This document shows, piece by piece, positions 16,079 through 24,535 of a DNA stretch of 56,002 nt (position 1 is its first letter; each line of letters begins with the position of its first letter). This DNA comes from CAZGUG01 sp964529035. GTDB taxonomy: Bacteria; Bacillota; Clostridia; Ch29. The notes under the pieces were generated by a model. That model saw nothing but the letters and a program-made list of their open reading frames with translations, ran no database searches and was not told where the DNA came from. The DNA is taken from contig CAZGUG010000004.1 in the NCBI GenBank assembly GCA_964529035.1, forward strand, positions 1-56,002, given 5' to 3'. Position numbers and translations under genes: made by a program.

Positions 16079-17716
16079 TTACCCAAAAATCTGCAGCATT
16101 ACAGCCAAACAAAATTTCACAAGGTTTCCTTCCTGGAACGGGTCCGTTCCAAGTAAATCTTTTATCTTAAGCAGCCTGTAGTTTACGGTGTTTTTGTGTA
16201 TATAGAGCCTGTTAGCAGTTTTATTGACATCTAATCCTTCAAAAAAATGTATTAGCATCGTTTTTAATAAATCTATACTATGATAACTGTCATACTCAAT
16301 TATTGGCTTCAACAGCTTATCGCTATAAGCCCTTAATGTAGCATTTTCATGTATGTGCTCTATAATTGAGATGTATTCAATATCTTTATAATGTAATACA
16401 GGCGTTGGTAGAGTATAACTAAACTTTGAGTGAAGCATTGTACCCCATCTAATAACCTTATTCGCTTCATTGTAGCTATTATAGAGCGACTTTAAGTCAG
16501 AATAGTGCTTGCCCACACCTATAATGAGATTACTTGATTCCTGTTTATCAATATCTTTAATTAAATCGTGTTCTATCTCTTCTATCTTACTTTCCAGGAC
16601 ATTTTCGTCATAACTATAAACATAGGGAATCACTATGATTTCATTAGTCCGCTGCACGAGGATATTTTTAAGATTATTGTGTTTAATGCTTTTATACAAC
16701 TGATCGAACAAAGCCTTGCTGAAACCATTACTGTTAAAAGTTTTTATCACAATTATTAGATATCTATTATGCATATCTAGGTTTACAAGCTTTCCTCTTT
16801 CTATAATTTCATTGCCTGATTCGAATTTTCCCTTTAACAAGTTTGTAATAAAACTCTTTTCATATCTTCTTTTTATTTCTTTGATTTTTATATAGTTTTG
16901 TAATTGTATACCGCATATTACCAATGACATGCTGATTAAATATAGGTTTGTCTCATTAAGTATTTGTTTTGTTACTGATACATTTAATAAATAGCCTATT
17001 ATCTTTCCTCTGGAATCTTTTATGCAGGATATAAGGGCTACTAAGTTTTCATCATCTATGTCTAATAGTAAAGTATCATCCTTCAACGCTACAAAGCTTT
17101 TTTGTTTGTAATAATCTAAACACCTTTCGATCAAACCGTTTTTAAAACTCAACACAAGGTCATCACGTATACACGTTTCTATAATACTAAAATCATGATC
17201 GATTATGGCAATAGAAGAGTTGAGTTTCTGTGCCAATACTTTTATGAGGTTTTCCAGACTATGTTGTTTGCTAATGTTGCTATCAATAATATCATTAAAA
17301 AACGATGACATGTTTTTTTTATATTTATCAAGAGTTAAATCTTCCATTATGGGCTTTATTATCTCTCCGTAAGTTAAATCTCCGGGAGCCTTAAACATAG
17401 GAAACTTGAGTTCATCGGCCTTGCTAATAAACTTTTTCGAAATATTGTTAAGATATGAATTATAATTAAATAATATTATCCCTGCAGCGCCACCCTTATT
17501 CATATTTTCCAACATGTTTATTTGTGCTTTTTCGTCATCTTTAAGACTATATAGCGCCGTTAATAATAGCTCGCCGCCCTTACACCACAGATATGCATCA
17601 GGGATCTCTACAACGCTTACGATTTTTATTTTACGCTCCAGACCATTTTCTCCACCCAAAAGCACACATCCAGCAAAATAACCCCTCTTTATTGCATCGT
17701 TTACACTCAAAGCCAT
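16079..17716 (-). CDS. PucR-family transcriptional regulator
   Basis: 545 aa. The N-terminal ~130 residues match the PucR sensory domain (start MALSVNDAIKRG, LLTALYSL near 51). A middle region resembles a GAF/GGDEF-like module, and the C-terminal helix-turn-helix reads VNKTANRLYIHKNTVNYRLL near residue 500. PucR proteins control purine, allantoin and related nitrogen catabolism. Codons are much more AT-rich than in the genes before 16 kb. It is the last gene of the DUF917/permease block; a 500-bp spacer separates it from pepD, so it may have its own promoter. Confidence 0.87.
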   Translation of the reverse strand: MALSVNDAIKRGYFAGCVLLGGENGLERKIKIVSVVEIPDAYLWCKGGELLLTALYSLKDDEKAQINMLENMNKGGAAGIILFNYNSYLNNISKKFISKADELKFPMFKAPGDLTYGEIIKPIMEDLTLDKYKKNMSSFFNDIIDSNISKQHSLENLIKVLAQKLNSSIAIIDHDFSIIETCIRDDLVLSFKNGLIERCLDYYKQKSFVALKDDTLLLDIDDENLVALISCIKDSRGKIIGYLLNVSVTKQILNETNLYLISMSLVICGIQLQNYIKIKEIKRRYEKSFITNLLKGKFESGNEIIERGKLVNLDMHNRYLIIVIKTFNSNGFSKALFDQLYKSIKHNNLKNILVQRTNEIIVIPYVYSYDENVLESKIEEIEHDLIKDIDKQESSNLIIGVGKHYSDLKSLYNSYNEANKVIRWGTMLHSKFSYTLPTPVLHYKDIEYISIIEHIHENATLRAYSDKLLKPIIEYDSYHSIDLLKTMLIHFFEGLDVNKTANRLYIHKNTVNYRLLKIKDLLGTDPFQEGNLVKFCLAVMLQIFG

Positions 17717-17994
17717 TCAAATCGCCCCTATTTCTTTTTTAGTCAACGCAGCAAAGCTAATCTCCTTGATAAAGATAATTCCCAAAATTAATCTTTTAAT
17801 ATCTATACCCTTCGCAAGCATTTCTATTCTCCTCACCCTTAGGATACATTGAAAAATGCCGACCCCAAGATAGTCCTAGGTCTTTGCTTGTAATGTATTA
17901 TACTGTGTTCACGTCGATTAAAAAAGAAGTACCTTATGCATAACCCAAGTCCGTTTATATAACCGGGATTGGTATATGTGAAATTTGTATATTA

Positions 17995-18031
17995 TTCATA
18001 TATGACAGGATTTTATCCTATCATATATGAA
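17995..18031 (-). other. 17-bp RNA hairpin or operator upstream of pucR
   Basis: Arms 17995-18011 and 18015-18031 around a 3-base loop. The single non-Watson-Crick position is C-A on the plus strand but G-U on the minus-strand RNA. Nothing U-rich follows, so it is not a standard terminator. As DNA it is also a large palindrome. Confidence 0.5.
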
Positions 18032-18091
18032 ATTTAGTATTGCCGTCAATTCTAACTAGCAAATAAAAATGACCCAGAGAGGAAGAGAGAC

Positions 18092-18171
18092 AAAAACAGG
18101 GTTTCCCGCCTGCAGTCGCCTTTGGCTTTTCATCTAAGATAACAGCCGTCAAATTGGGGAAACCCTGTTTT
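18092..18171 (-). terminator. Probable terminator of pepD with 15-bp perfect stem
   Basis: Arms 18093-18107 (AAAACAGGGTTTCCC) and 18157-18171 are perfect complements, 49 bases apart. On the minus strand the second arm ends in a run of five T. The loop is unusually long for a terminator, so a small mobile-element remnant is an alternative. Confidence 0.5.
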
Positions 18172-18216
18172 GAACTTTTATATCAACGTTTATTGTTACT
18201 TATTTAATTCGATAAT

Positions 18217-19674
18217 CTATCTAATCTCCTTCAGCACTGCAAGTAGGTATTCCCACATCCTGTTTATAGACGATATGCTAACATGTTCATTGGGACTATG
18301 TACATCATACATATCGGGACCAAAGGATACCATATCCAGATTCGGGTTCTTTTCTTTGAATATTCCACACTCCAATCCTCCATGAACAGCTATTACTTCA
18401 GGCCCATCGTTATACATTTTTTTGTAGACCTTCTCGAAGATAACTCTTAACTTGGAATCCGGATTGAATTCCCATTCGGGGTATTCACCATCCGTTAATA
18501 GTTCAACCTCCAAAACGTCTGCAATTAGTTTATTCTGATTTAGTATTTTCTGTTTAAGGCTTCTTATGCTGCTTCTTATCCCGCTTTCAAATGTTACTTC
18601 GTTTTCCGATGTTTTGACCACACCCAGATTGGTGGAGCTCTCTACCAGTCCTTCGATATCCATACTCATTGACTGAACACCATCGGGAATTAATACCAAC
18701 AATTCTATAACCTTTTTTTTAGTATCATCCGAGAATACTTTTCCAGCATCAACATCTGCTTTATCTGCTACAACGAATACATCAGGGTCTGAAACCTTCA
18801 ATTCGTTTTTGAATGTCCTATCCCATTCATCTATTTTGGCTACTAATTTATCCTCGTCCCCAGAATAGGTTAGAATCACAACATCAGTCTCTCTGGGTAT
18901 CGCGTTCATTTTAAAACCGCCATTTATCTCCTTTATGCTAAACTCTATTTCATCTGTGAGACTGTTTAGCACCCTGCCCATTAGTTTGTTGGAATTCCCC
19001 CTGTATTTATCAATCTCTACGCCTGAGTGGCCCCCTTTAAGCCCGCCTATGCTTACCCGATAGCAGATCATATCCGCCATCGCGGCTTCCCACACCACTT
19101 GCAGGCAATGCTTGGCAGTTATACCCCCAGCGCAGCTTGCCAATAACTTTCCTTCTTCTTCTGAATCGATATTAATCAGCATATCTCCCTCAAGAAATTT
19201 CGGGTTTAATGCTTTAGCGCCATTAAGGCCCACCTCTTCTTCTACTGTAATTAATACCCTTATAGGAGGATGAGGTATGTCCTTTGAATCCAATAATGTA
19301 AGGGCATATGCAACAGCAATACCGTTATCTGCACCAAGTGTAGTGCCCTTGGCATAAATCATATCGTCCTTGATAACAAATTCGATCGGATCCTTTTCGA
19401 AATCATGATCAGTACCTTTGTTCTTGTCGCAAACCATATCCATATGTCCCTGTATTATTACAGTTGGTGCATTCTCATAGCCAGGATATGCAGGTTTTTT
19501 AATCAATACGTTTAGGGCCTTATCCTGCTCGACTTCAAGGTTTCTTTTTTCTGCGAAATCTACAAGATAATCGCTAATTGCCTTTTCATTGCCTGAGCAT
19601 CTCGGTATATTCGAAATCTCTTTGAAAAAATTCAATACCTGTGCCGGTTCCAACTTATCGTAGATACTATTCAT
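18217..19674 (-). CDS. pepD: Aminoacyl-histidine dipeptidase (M20, PepD type)
   Basis: 485 aa, full length for PepD/Xaa-His dipeptidase. Metal and catalytic residues are visible in IQGHMDMVCDK near residue 77, TTLGADNGIAVAYAL near 116, TVEEEVGLNGA near 145, INIDSEEEG near 170 and VHGGLECG near 450. It cleaves dipeptides in the cytoplasm with two Zn. ATG 19674 has GAGGTG seven bases upstream. It sits 32 bp downstream of a DUF917 gene and probably processes a peptide-like product of that pathway (inference). Confidence 0.9.
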   Translation of the reverse strand: MNSIYDKLEPAQVLNFFKEISNIPRCSGNEKAISDYLVDFAEKRNLEVEQDKALNVLIKKPAYPGYENAPTVIIQGHMDMVCDKNKGTDHDFEKDPIEFVIKDDMIYAKGTTLGADNGIAVAYALTLLDSKDIPHPPIRVLITVEEEVGLNGAKALNPKFLEGDMLINIDSEEEGKLLASCAGGITAKHCLQVVWEAAMADMICYRVSIGGLKGGHSGVEIDKYRGNSNKLMGRVLNSLTDEIEFSIKEINGGFKMNAIPRETDVVILTYSGDEDKLVAKIDEWDRTFKNELKVSDPDVFVVADKADVDAGKVFSDDTKKKVIELLVLIPDGVQSMSMDIEGLVESSTNLGVVKTSENEVTFESGIRSSIRSLKQKILNQNKLIADVLEVELLTDGEYPEWEFNPDSKLRVIFEKVYKKMYNDGPEVIAVHGGLECGIFKEKNPNLDMVSFGPDMYDVHSPNEHVSISSINRMWEYLLAVLKEIR

Positions 19675-19706
19675 GTACAATCACCTCGTTTTCTCACTTT
19701 TTTTAA

Positions 19707-20786
19707 CTATTTATTCAAATCTTCAATAGTTTTATAATCCCCATCGTAACCTAATTTCTCCATAACATGCTTGAACACTTTATAGCCATTGACTTTTCTC
19801 CACTTACTGTGACATGGAAAACCTAATACGGCTATTTCTAGTCCGGTTTCCAGATCGGCGTTTGTAAGAGGCTGACCGTCCAACGAGATGGTACATATTA
19901 GGTCCGGAACCATGGCTACTATCTTATCCTCTTTCTTTGCAAGCATGTTCTCGTTCTTGTAATCAACGATAAGGGTACTTCCTTTATAGCTTCCTGTGCC
20001 TTCTATTGTATAGCGTCCAAAATCAAAACCTTCCCTGGTTTCTATCGTCATATCGATGATTTTACCCTGTAATAGCTCATAACCCTTAAATTGTTCTATC
20101 AGTGGTTTTATGAAGTCTTTACCGTTTTTCTTCGCTTCCCTGATGGTTGCGCCAACACCTTCGGCTATAGTAACCGTATCCGGGATCATACCGTTTTTAC
20201 ATTCCTTTCCGTCCATTTCGTAGGAAGCTACACCCCCACTCATTCCTAATGCAGCAATTACATTTCGTGCTATATTCTCACAATCGTACGAGTTTTCAGT
20301 ATAAACCACGGCCGCATTCTTTTCTTTATCAGCTATTGCAAATGGAGAGGGCAAAATATCATTGAAATGGAACATCAACATCTCAAGTTCAGGAACAGCC
20401 CTTCCTGCACCATCCGCATCTACTATTGGCAAACCTTTAACCGCACCGGTATATATGGGAACAACTGTATTGAATGCTCCGGTTTCTACCGGTATCAAAT
20501 AATCCAACTTGTGGCCTATTGTTTTTTCAAACAGCTCCAAGGCATTGATCCCTTCTTTATTAAAACCGCTTTCAAGTAATTTCTTAGGTGCTCCCATACC
20601 AGCAACCATAGCAATTTTTTTGTTATCGTCCACCTCGTTTATATTAACCAAGGTCGGCTCGACGTTTAAATCGGCGATCTCGTCCACCAGCTTAAGACCG
20701 GACTTAATTGAACCTCCGCCGCCGGCACCCAAAAGTCCAGCACCGTTTACTATGTCAACCATGTTTTGATAATTCAATTTTCTCAT
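19707..20786 (-). CDS. DUF917 (S-Me-THD family) protein, type A
   Basis: 359 aa. The LLGAGGGGS loop near residue 18, LDYLIPVETGAFNTVVPIY near 94 and VDADGAGRAVPE near 120 mark the family. It groups with the protein at 25846 by its start (RKLN), by GREGFDFG-type residues near 240 and by its C-terminus (CHSKWRKVNGYKVFKHV). ATG 20786 follows AAAGGAG. It is downstream of the racemase and nitroreductase genes in the same block. Function: presumed cyclic-amide or hydantoin chemistry, by family only. Confidence 0.84.
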   Translation of the reverse strand: MRKLNYQNMVDIVNGAGLLGAGGGGSIKSGLKLVDEIADLNVEPTLVNINEVDDNKKIAMVAGMGAPKKLLESGFNKEGINALELFEKTIGHKLDYLIPVETGAFNTVVPIYTGAVKGLPIVDADGAGRAVPELEMLMFHFNDILPSPFAIADKEKNAAVVYTENSYDCENIARNVIAALGMSGGVASYEMDGKECKNGMIPDTVTIAEGVGATIREAKKNGKDFIKPLIEQFKGYELLQGKIIDMTIETREGFDFGRYTIEGTGSYKGSTLIVDYKNENMLAKKEDKIVAMVPDLICTISLDGQPLTNADLETGLEIAVLGFPCHSKWRKVNGYKVFKHVMEKLGYDGDYKTIEDLNK

Positions 20787-20807
20787 TGCCACACACTCCT
20801 TTAATAT

Positions 20808-21095
20808 TTATTCTTTATCCTGCTCCATCACAACTACCAAATCTTCTATGATTTCATCCATCATAGAAATAAACTCCTGCTCATCAGTCATACAACTGAA
20901 TTTCTTTTCATCTATATTGTTTATTATCTTCTCAATCTCTTCGTCATCGATCAGCCCATTATCTTTCAACATATAGTACATTTTGCTAGCGGTATCCATC
21001 AAACGAAACGGACCATATATTTTGGGTTCTTCAACACATCCTCTTGCACTAGTTACTATATATGTCAATATTTTCACAAAATCTTTTCTATCCAT
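20808..21095 (-). CDS. Small conserved protein, DUF6092-like
   Basis: 95 aa, acidic and predicted all-helical, with ILTYIVTSARGCVEEPKIYG near the N-terminus, which I associate with DUF6092 (from memory). ATG 21095 shares its A with the TAA stop of the nitroreductase gene, with GGAGGGGGG upstream, so the two are translationally coupled. Its constant neighbourhood (nitroreductase, DUF917) is the only hint of function. Confidence 0.65.
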   Translation of the reverse strand: MDRKDFVKILTYIVTSARGCVEEPKIYGPFRLMDTASKMYYMLKDNGLIDDEEIEKIINNIDEKKFSCMTDEQEFISMMDEIIEDLVVVMEQDKE

Positions 21096-21631
21096 TACTG
21101 TTCGCCCCCCTCCCATCGATCAAAGAAGGATACCTCCTTTACACTCTTTCGCTTTGGAGTATTAATGGTTTTATTGAAATAACCAACGCTTACAATTAAG
21201 TCCGGTGAAATATGTTCAGGAAGTTTCAATATTTTACTGACCGCATTCTTATTGAAGGACCTGACAGCACATGTGCCCAGTCCTTTTTCGGTTGCTAATA
21301 ACATTATGTTCTGGGCAGCCATAGATATGTCCATTAAGCATAGTTCATCTCTTCCCAATATACTGGCTCTTTCAAAAGCTCTTTTCCTATCCGTACAGAC
21401 TACTATCAAATTGACGGGATCGCCCAATAATCCGGGGCTAAATGCTTTAATTTTTTCAAGTACGCCTTCATTTTTAACGATAATATAATACCACGGTTGT
21501 ATATTGCTTCCTGTTGGCGCCCAAATAGCAGCCTCGATCAATTCCATCAGCAGTTCTTTCGATACCTTTTTAGGTTCATAGTCTCTAACACTGCGCCTTT
21601 TTTTAATAATGCTCATTAAATCGTTTGCCAT
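21095..21631 (-). CDS. Nitroreductase-family flavoprotein
   Basis: 178 aa. RRSVRDYEPKKVSKELL near residue 12 and AAIWAPTGSNIQPWYY near 33 are the FMN-binding signature, and EKGLGTCAVRSF near 115 the C-terminal loop. Such proteins use NAD(P)H to reduce nitro groups, quinones or unsaturated rings. In this block it could reduce a ring double bond before hydrolysis (inference). It is two bases from the racemase stop and overlaps the next start. Confidence 0.85.
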   Translation of the reverse strand: MANDLMSIIKKRRSVRDYEPKKVSKELLMELIEAAIWAPTGSNIQPWYYIIVKNEGVLEKIKAFSPGLLGDPVNLIVVCTDRKRAFERASILGRDELCLMDISMAAQNIMLLATEKGLGTCAVRSFNKNAVSKILKLPEHISPDLIVSVGYFNKTINTPKRKSVKEVSFFDRWEGGEQ

Positions 21632-21633
21632 TT

Positions 21634-22362
21634 CTACTTTCTCCTTTCCTTCTCGGGTGGCATCATAAAACTCAATTTACTTTGTTTATAGCCAAGCAAT
21701 ATCATCGTTTGCATAAGATGTAATGCAGCAGCCCCCGGGCTAACAACCGGTATATATCTGCCCATCATATTACTGATCTCCGATTGCAACCTTTCGGCAA
21801 TCCCCATCATCCCTGTACAACCAAGCACCAGTACTTCAGCATTATCATTCTCAATTGCCTCTTTTGCTGTTTTTAATAGGGTATCGAATAAGCTATCATC
21901 CTGCCCAAGCTCTACTACAGGTATATTAGTAACCCTAATAGATGCCAGGCCAGAACTCAGCTTGTTTGTTTCAATCATTTCCCGGGTAACCATAAGCGCG
22001 TTCTCAACTGTCATAAGAACGCTGTAGCTTTTCCCTAGGAGATTTCCATATAACACTCCTGCTTGTCCTGCACCTATAACCGGAATATTTAGCCTCTCCT
22101 TACATGCGTTTACTGCAGGATCATCAAAACAATATATAACTACACCGTCAAATCCGTCCTTCTCTGCCTTCTCTGCCACTTCGATTATATACGGAGCTGC
22201 CACAGCAACGTCATATTCACATTCAATAGAAGCCGGTCCCTTTGGTAAAGATTCTATATCAAATGAAATCCTCGTATCCAACGAGAAATTTTCCAGTTCT
22301 TTTTCTACAATTTCGTTAAACAATTTTGTGCTTACAGGTAAAATTACTTTTATGCGCTTCAT
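21634..22362 (-). CDS. Asp/Glu/hydantoin racemase family protein
   Basis: 242 aa. The two catalytic Cys of the family are visible in VVIYCFDDPA near residue 79 and VLGCTGMMG near 182. The fold repeats the two-domain pattern of hydantoin racemases. It probably interconverts enantiomers of a 5-substituted hydantoin or a related acid, matching the permease and DUF917 genes around it. A maleate isomerase or arylmalonate-decarboxylase relative is an alternative. Confidence 0.82.
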   Translation of the reverse strand: MKRIKVILPVSTKLFNEIVEKELENFSLDTRISFDIESLPKGPASIECEYDVAVAAPYIIEVAEKAEKDGFDGVVIYCFDDPAVNACKERLNIPVIGAGQAGVLYGNLLGKSYSVLMTVENALMVTREMIETNKLSSGLASIRVTNIPVVELGQDDSLFDTLLKTAKEAIENDNAEVLVLGCTGMMGIAERLQSEISNMMGRYIPVVSPGAAALHLMQTMILLGYKQSKLSFMMPPEKERRK

Positions 22363-22400
22363 TTTCCAGCCTCTTCTCTATAAGTTGTATTCATACCTTA

Positions 22401-22446
22401 TATACTAGTATGAACATGTCCCGAAGAACATGTTCATACTAGTATA
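22401..22446 (-). other. Perfect 19-bp inverted repeat between membrane-protein and racemase genes
   Basis: Arms 22401-22419 and 22428-22446 are exact complements around an 8-base loop (CCCGAAGA). No U run follows on either strand, so it is not a standard terminator. It lies inside the presumed operon, 16 bp after the membrane-protein stop, where it could stabilise or cleave the mRNA, or bind a dimeric regulator. Confidence 0.6.
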
Positions 22447-22462
22447 AGAATTAAGAGGATAA

Positions 22463-22888
22463 CTAAGGAGTAAGCTCATACCCTTTCTTGCTTAGTGCTA
22501 TCAGAGTTCTCAAACCAAGTATTACCATGAGCAGTGCAATAATTAGTACTATTGCTAATGTCCCGCCCGGTGCTGCATAATAGGTCGACGGTGCCATAAC
22601 GAAATATCCCACTCCGAAGCTTAATGGCATCCAAGCCGTTTCAACTATAACTTTTGCAAGACCTAATGCATTATTTGAACTTTCAAATCCATACCTCAAA
22701 TATGCAATCAATGACACGACTATTGGTCCTAATGCTATACCTATATATAACCCTCTTGTCCTCGGCAGATCAACAAAAAAACTCACTACTATAGCTAAAA
22801 CACCCAGTATTATTGAATACAGTGGAACATATTTCTTATACCACATCAAATCTTTAAGTTCCGAATTGGAATTATTATTTTGGCTCAT
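22463..22888 (-). CDS. Small membrane protein with four predicted spans, beside the NCS1 permease
   Basis: About 141 aa from ATG 22888 (GGGAGG site; the longer frame has none). The N-terminal ~20 residues are polar (Asn/Ser-rich). Hydrophobic segments lie at about 27-46, 52-73, 85-105 and 112-135. I do not recognise a family. The 68-bp distance to the permease gene suggests an accessory subunit, a role sometimes seen for small proteins beside secondary transporters. Confidence 0.7.
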   Translation of the reverse strand: MSQNNNSNSELKDLMWYKKYVPLYSIILGVLAIVVSFFVDLPRTRGLYIGIALGPIVVSLIAYLRYGFESSNNALGLAKVIVETAWMPLSFGVGYFVMAPSTYYAAPGGTLAIVLIIALLMVILGLRTLIALSKKGYELTP

Positions 22889-22956
22889 TTGTAATCCTCC
22901 CTTCAAAACATTTATTCAACATCCGAAAATCATTATATCCACTTATTGACATGTGT

Positions 22957-24339
22957 CTAAAAACCGTCAGATGTTTCTATATAGCTTCCCTGCTCGTATT
23001 TGATATTTGCTTTCTCCGCCAATGTTGCTAAAACAAGATATACAACGAAGGCTATGGCTATCGAGTTAAATCCAACAGCTCCCGGCAGATAAGGCGATGC
23101 TATGGTACCTGCAACCCAAGATATTATCCCTACCCAGTTCCACTGAGAATATTCTGTTCCTTCTCCGAACACATAACGCTTTTTCGGATCCTTAATCCCT
23201 AATACATAAGGTCGGAAGATGTAGTAATCAGCTATTAAAATACCAGCAATGGGGGGTAGGAACCTTCCAAGCTGATTTAAAAATTCCATAAACGGATCTG
23301 CGCCGAAAACCCCAGCGGCAGTCAATGAAGCCAGTACTGCACCAATGCCGCCCATTATAAGCGTTATCTTTTTCTTGCTAATTCTTACCGTATTAGCAAA
23401 GGCCAGTGATCCATTGTACAGGTTATTATCGTTCGTTGTCCACTGTCCAAAAATAATTAGTGCCAGTGCCCCCAAGCCCATGCCCAGGAAGGCCATCGCT
23501 TGTGCAATATCGCCCATAGGAGTCAATAAGGTCAATAGGCCTGCGCAAAGCATTAATACGGGCTGCAGCACGACAACCTGTAAAAACCATGCCGCTGCGC
23601 CAGCTTTCGGGCTTTTAGCATATCTGGATATATCGGGTGTAATAGTCGCACCTGCAACGTACATACCAATAACAGAAGTAATCGCAGCTGACATAGTTAT
23701 CGATGCTTCAGGCGCGGCTGATACAGCCTGGTTAAAGCCACCTGCTTCTGTAACAGCTGCGTAAGTACCAGCCAGAAGAAGTATCATGAATAACGGAACT
23801 GCTAAGTAGCTTAAAAAAGCCAATCCTTTATATCCAAAGTATGCTGTCAGACTCATCAAACACGCTCCCCAGAATGCGGCTACCGGAGCGCTTGCAATCC
23901 AGTAAACCTCTCCGAACACTTCCATGCTGATTGTTTCAAATACTGTACCAAAAAGGTATGCCTGGATAAAAAACCATCCAATACCACAGCCTATACCGCT
24001 AACCGCTGCCCCTGCCAGCTTTGAACCCCCTCTACCAAACGGATAACGAAGTAACAGATAGGTCGATGTCCTTGTATTGGCACCTATTACTGCAGTCAAG
24101 GCACCTACTATACCCAGAATTACTGAACCGGTTACTGAAGCTATTAGAATATCTTTAGCGGATAGTCCATTCCCAAGACCCGCACCACCGTATAGTACTG
24201 CAATACTTACCAGAACACCTGTGAAAACCAAGAACATTCCATAGAAAGACTTAGTTTTGTCTTCAGGCACTTTTACATTTGCGAAGTCGCCAAACATATC
24301 CTTTTGTACTCCATTTTGAGGCATATTTTCTTTGTCCAT
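22957..24339 (-). CDS. NCS1-family permease (cytosine/purine/hydantoin type, CodB-like)
   Basis: 460 aa, about 12 spans. Helix 1 region YGMFLVFTGVLVSIAVLYGG and the RTSTYLLLRYPFGRGGSK segment near residue 90 are typical of the CodB branch. It takes up nucleobases or hydantoins with a cation. Long polar N-terminus of about 30 residues. ATG 24339 has AAAGGAGGAG. Upstream lies a 122-nt structured element (24371-24492). The substrate is probably the ring compound handled by the DUF917 proteins and the racemase (inference). Confidence 0.88.
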   Translation of the reverse strand: MDKENMPQNGVQKDMFGDFANVKVPEDKTKSFYGMFLVFTGVLVSIAVLYGGAGLGNGLSAKDILIASVTGSVILGIVGALTAVIGANTRTSTYLLLRYPFGRGGSKLAGAAVSGIGCGIGWFFIQAYLFGTVFETISMEVFGEVYWIASAPVAAFWGACLMSLTAYFGYKGLAFLSYLAVPLFMILLLAGTYAAVTEAGGFNQAVSAAPEASITMSAAITSVIGMYVAGATITPDISRYAKSPKAGAAAWFLQVVVLQPVLMLCAGLLTLLTPMGDIAQAMAFLGMGLGALALIIFGQWTTNDNNLYNGSLAFANTVRISKKKITLIMGGIGAVLASLTAAGVFGADPFMEFLNQLGRFLPPIAGILIADYYIFRPYVLGIKDPKKRYVFGEGTEYSQWNWVGIISWVAGTIASPYLPGAVGFNSIAIAFVVYLVLATLAEKANIKYEQGSYIETSDGF

Positions 24340-24370
24340 TTTTCTCCTCCTTTTCTACCGTTTTTTCTTA

Positions 24371-24492
24371 ATATGATATGCTCCCAGGCACATTTGAGAA
24401 ATAAATATTTCGTACTGCTAATCATTCTGTTAGCCGGACACTATAATAGAAAGTACTGTCTGGAATCTGATAACCTTGGAAGCATATCATAT
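24371..24492 (-). ncRNA. Candidate structured leader RNA upstream of the NCS1 permease
   Basis: A long closing stem (24371-24385 with 24478-24492, 15 bp, extendable with a bulge by AGG/CCU) encloses three further hairpins on the minus-strand RNA: CCAGACA...UGUCCGG, GCUAA-8-UUAGC and GAAAU-4-AUUUC. One pair is G-U on the minus strand and mismatched on the plus strand, which supports an RNA role. No match that I can see to purine, guanidine, TPP, SAM or other known riboswitch cores. A small transposon-like element with terminal repeats is the alternative. Confidence 0.45.
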
Positions 24493-24535
24493 TGTTCCGT
24501 GCAGATACTGATGCTCCGCTAGTATGCCATATTAT

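Larger units (their letters stand above)
17717..18216. other. 500-bp intergenic region with two long inverted repeats
   Basis: No convincing gene. On the minus strand it first holds a terminator-like inverted repeat (18092-18171) after pepD, then a 17-bp hairpin (17995-18031). The part next to pucR (17717-17994) should contain the pucR promoter and perhaps its operator, but I see no consensus -35/-10 pair there that I would defend. Confidence 0.6.
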
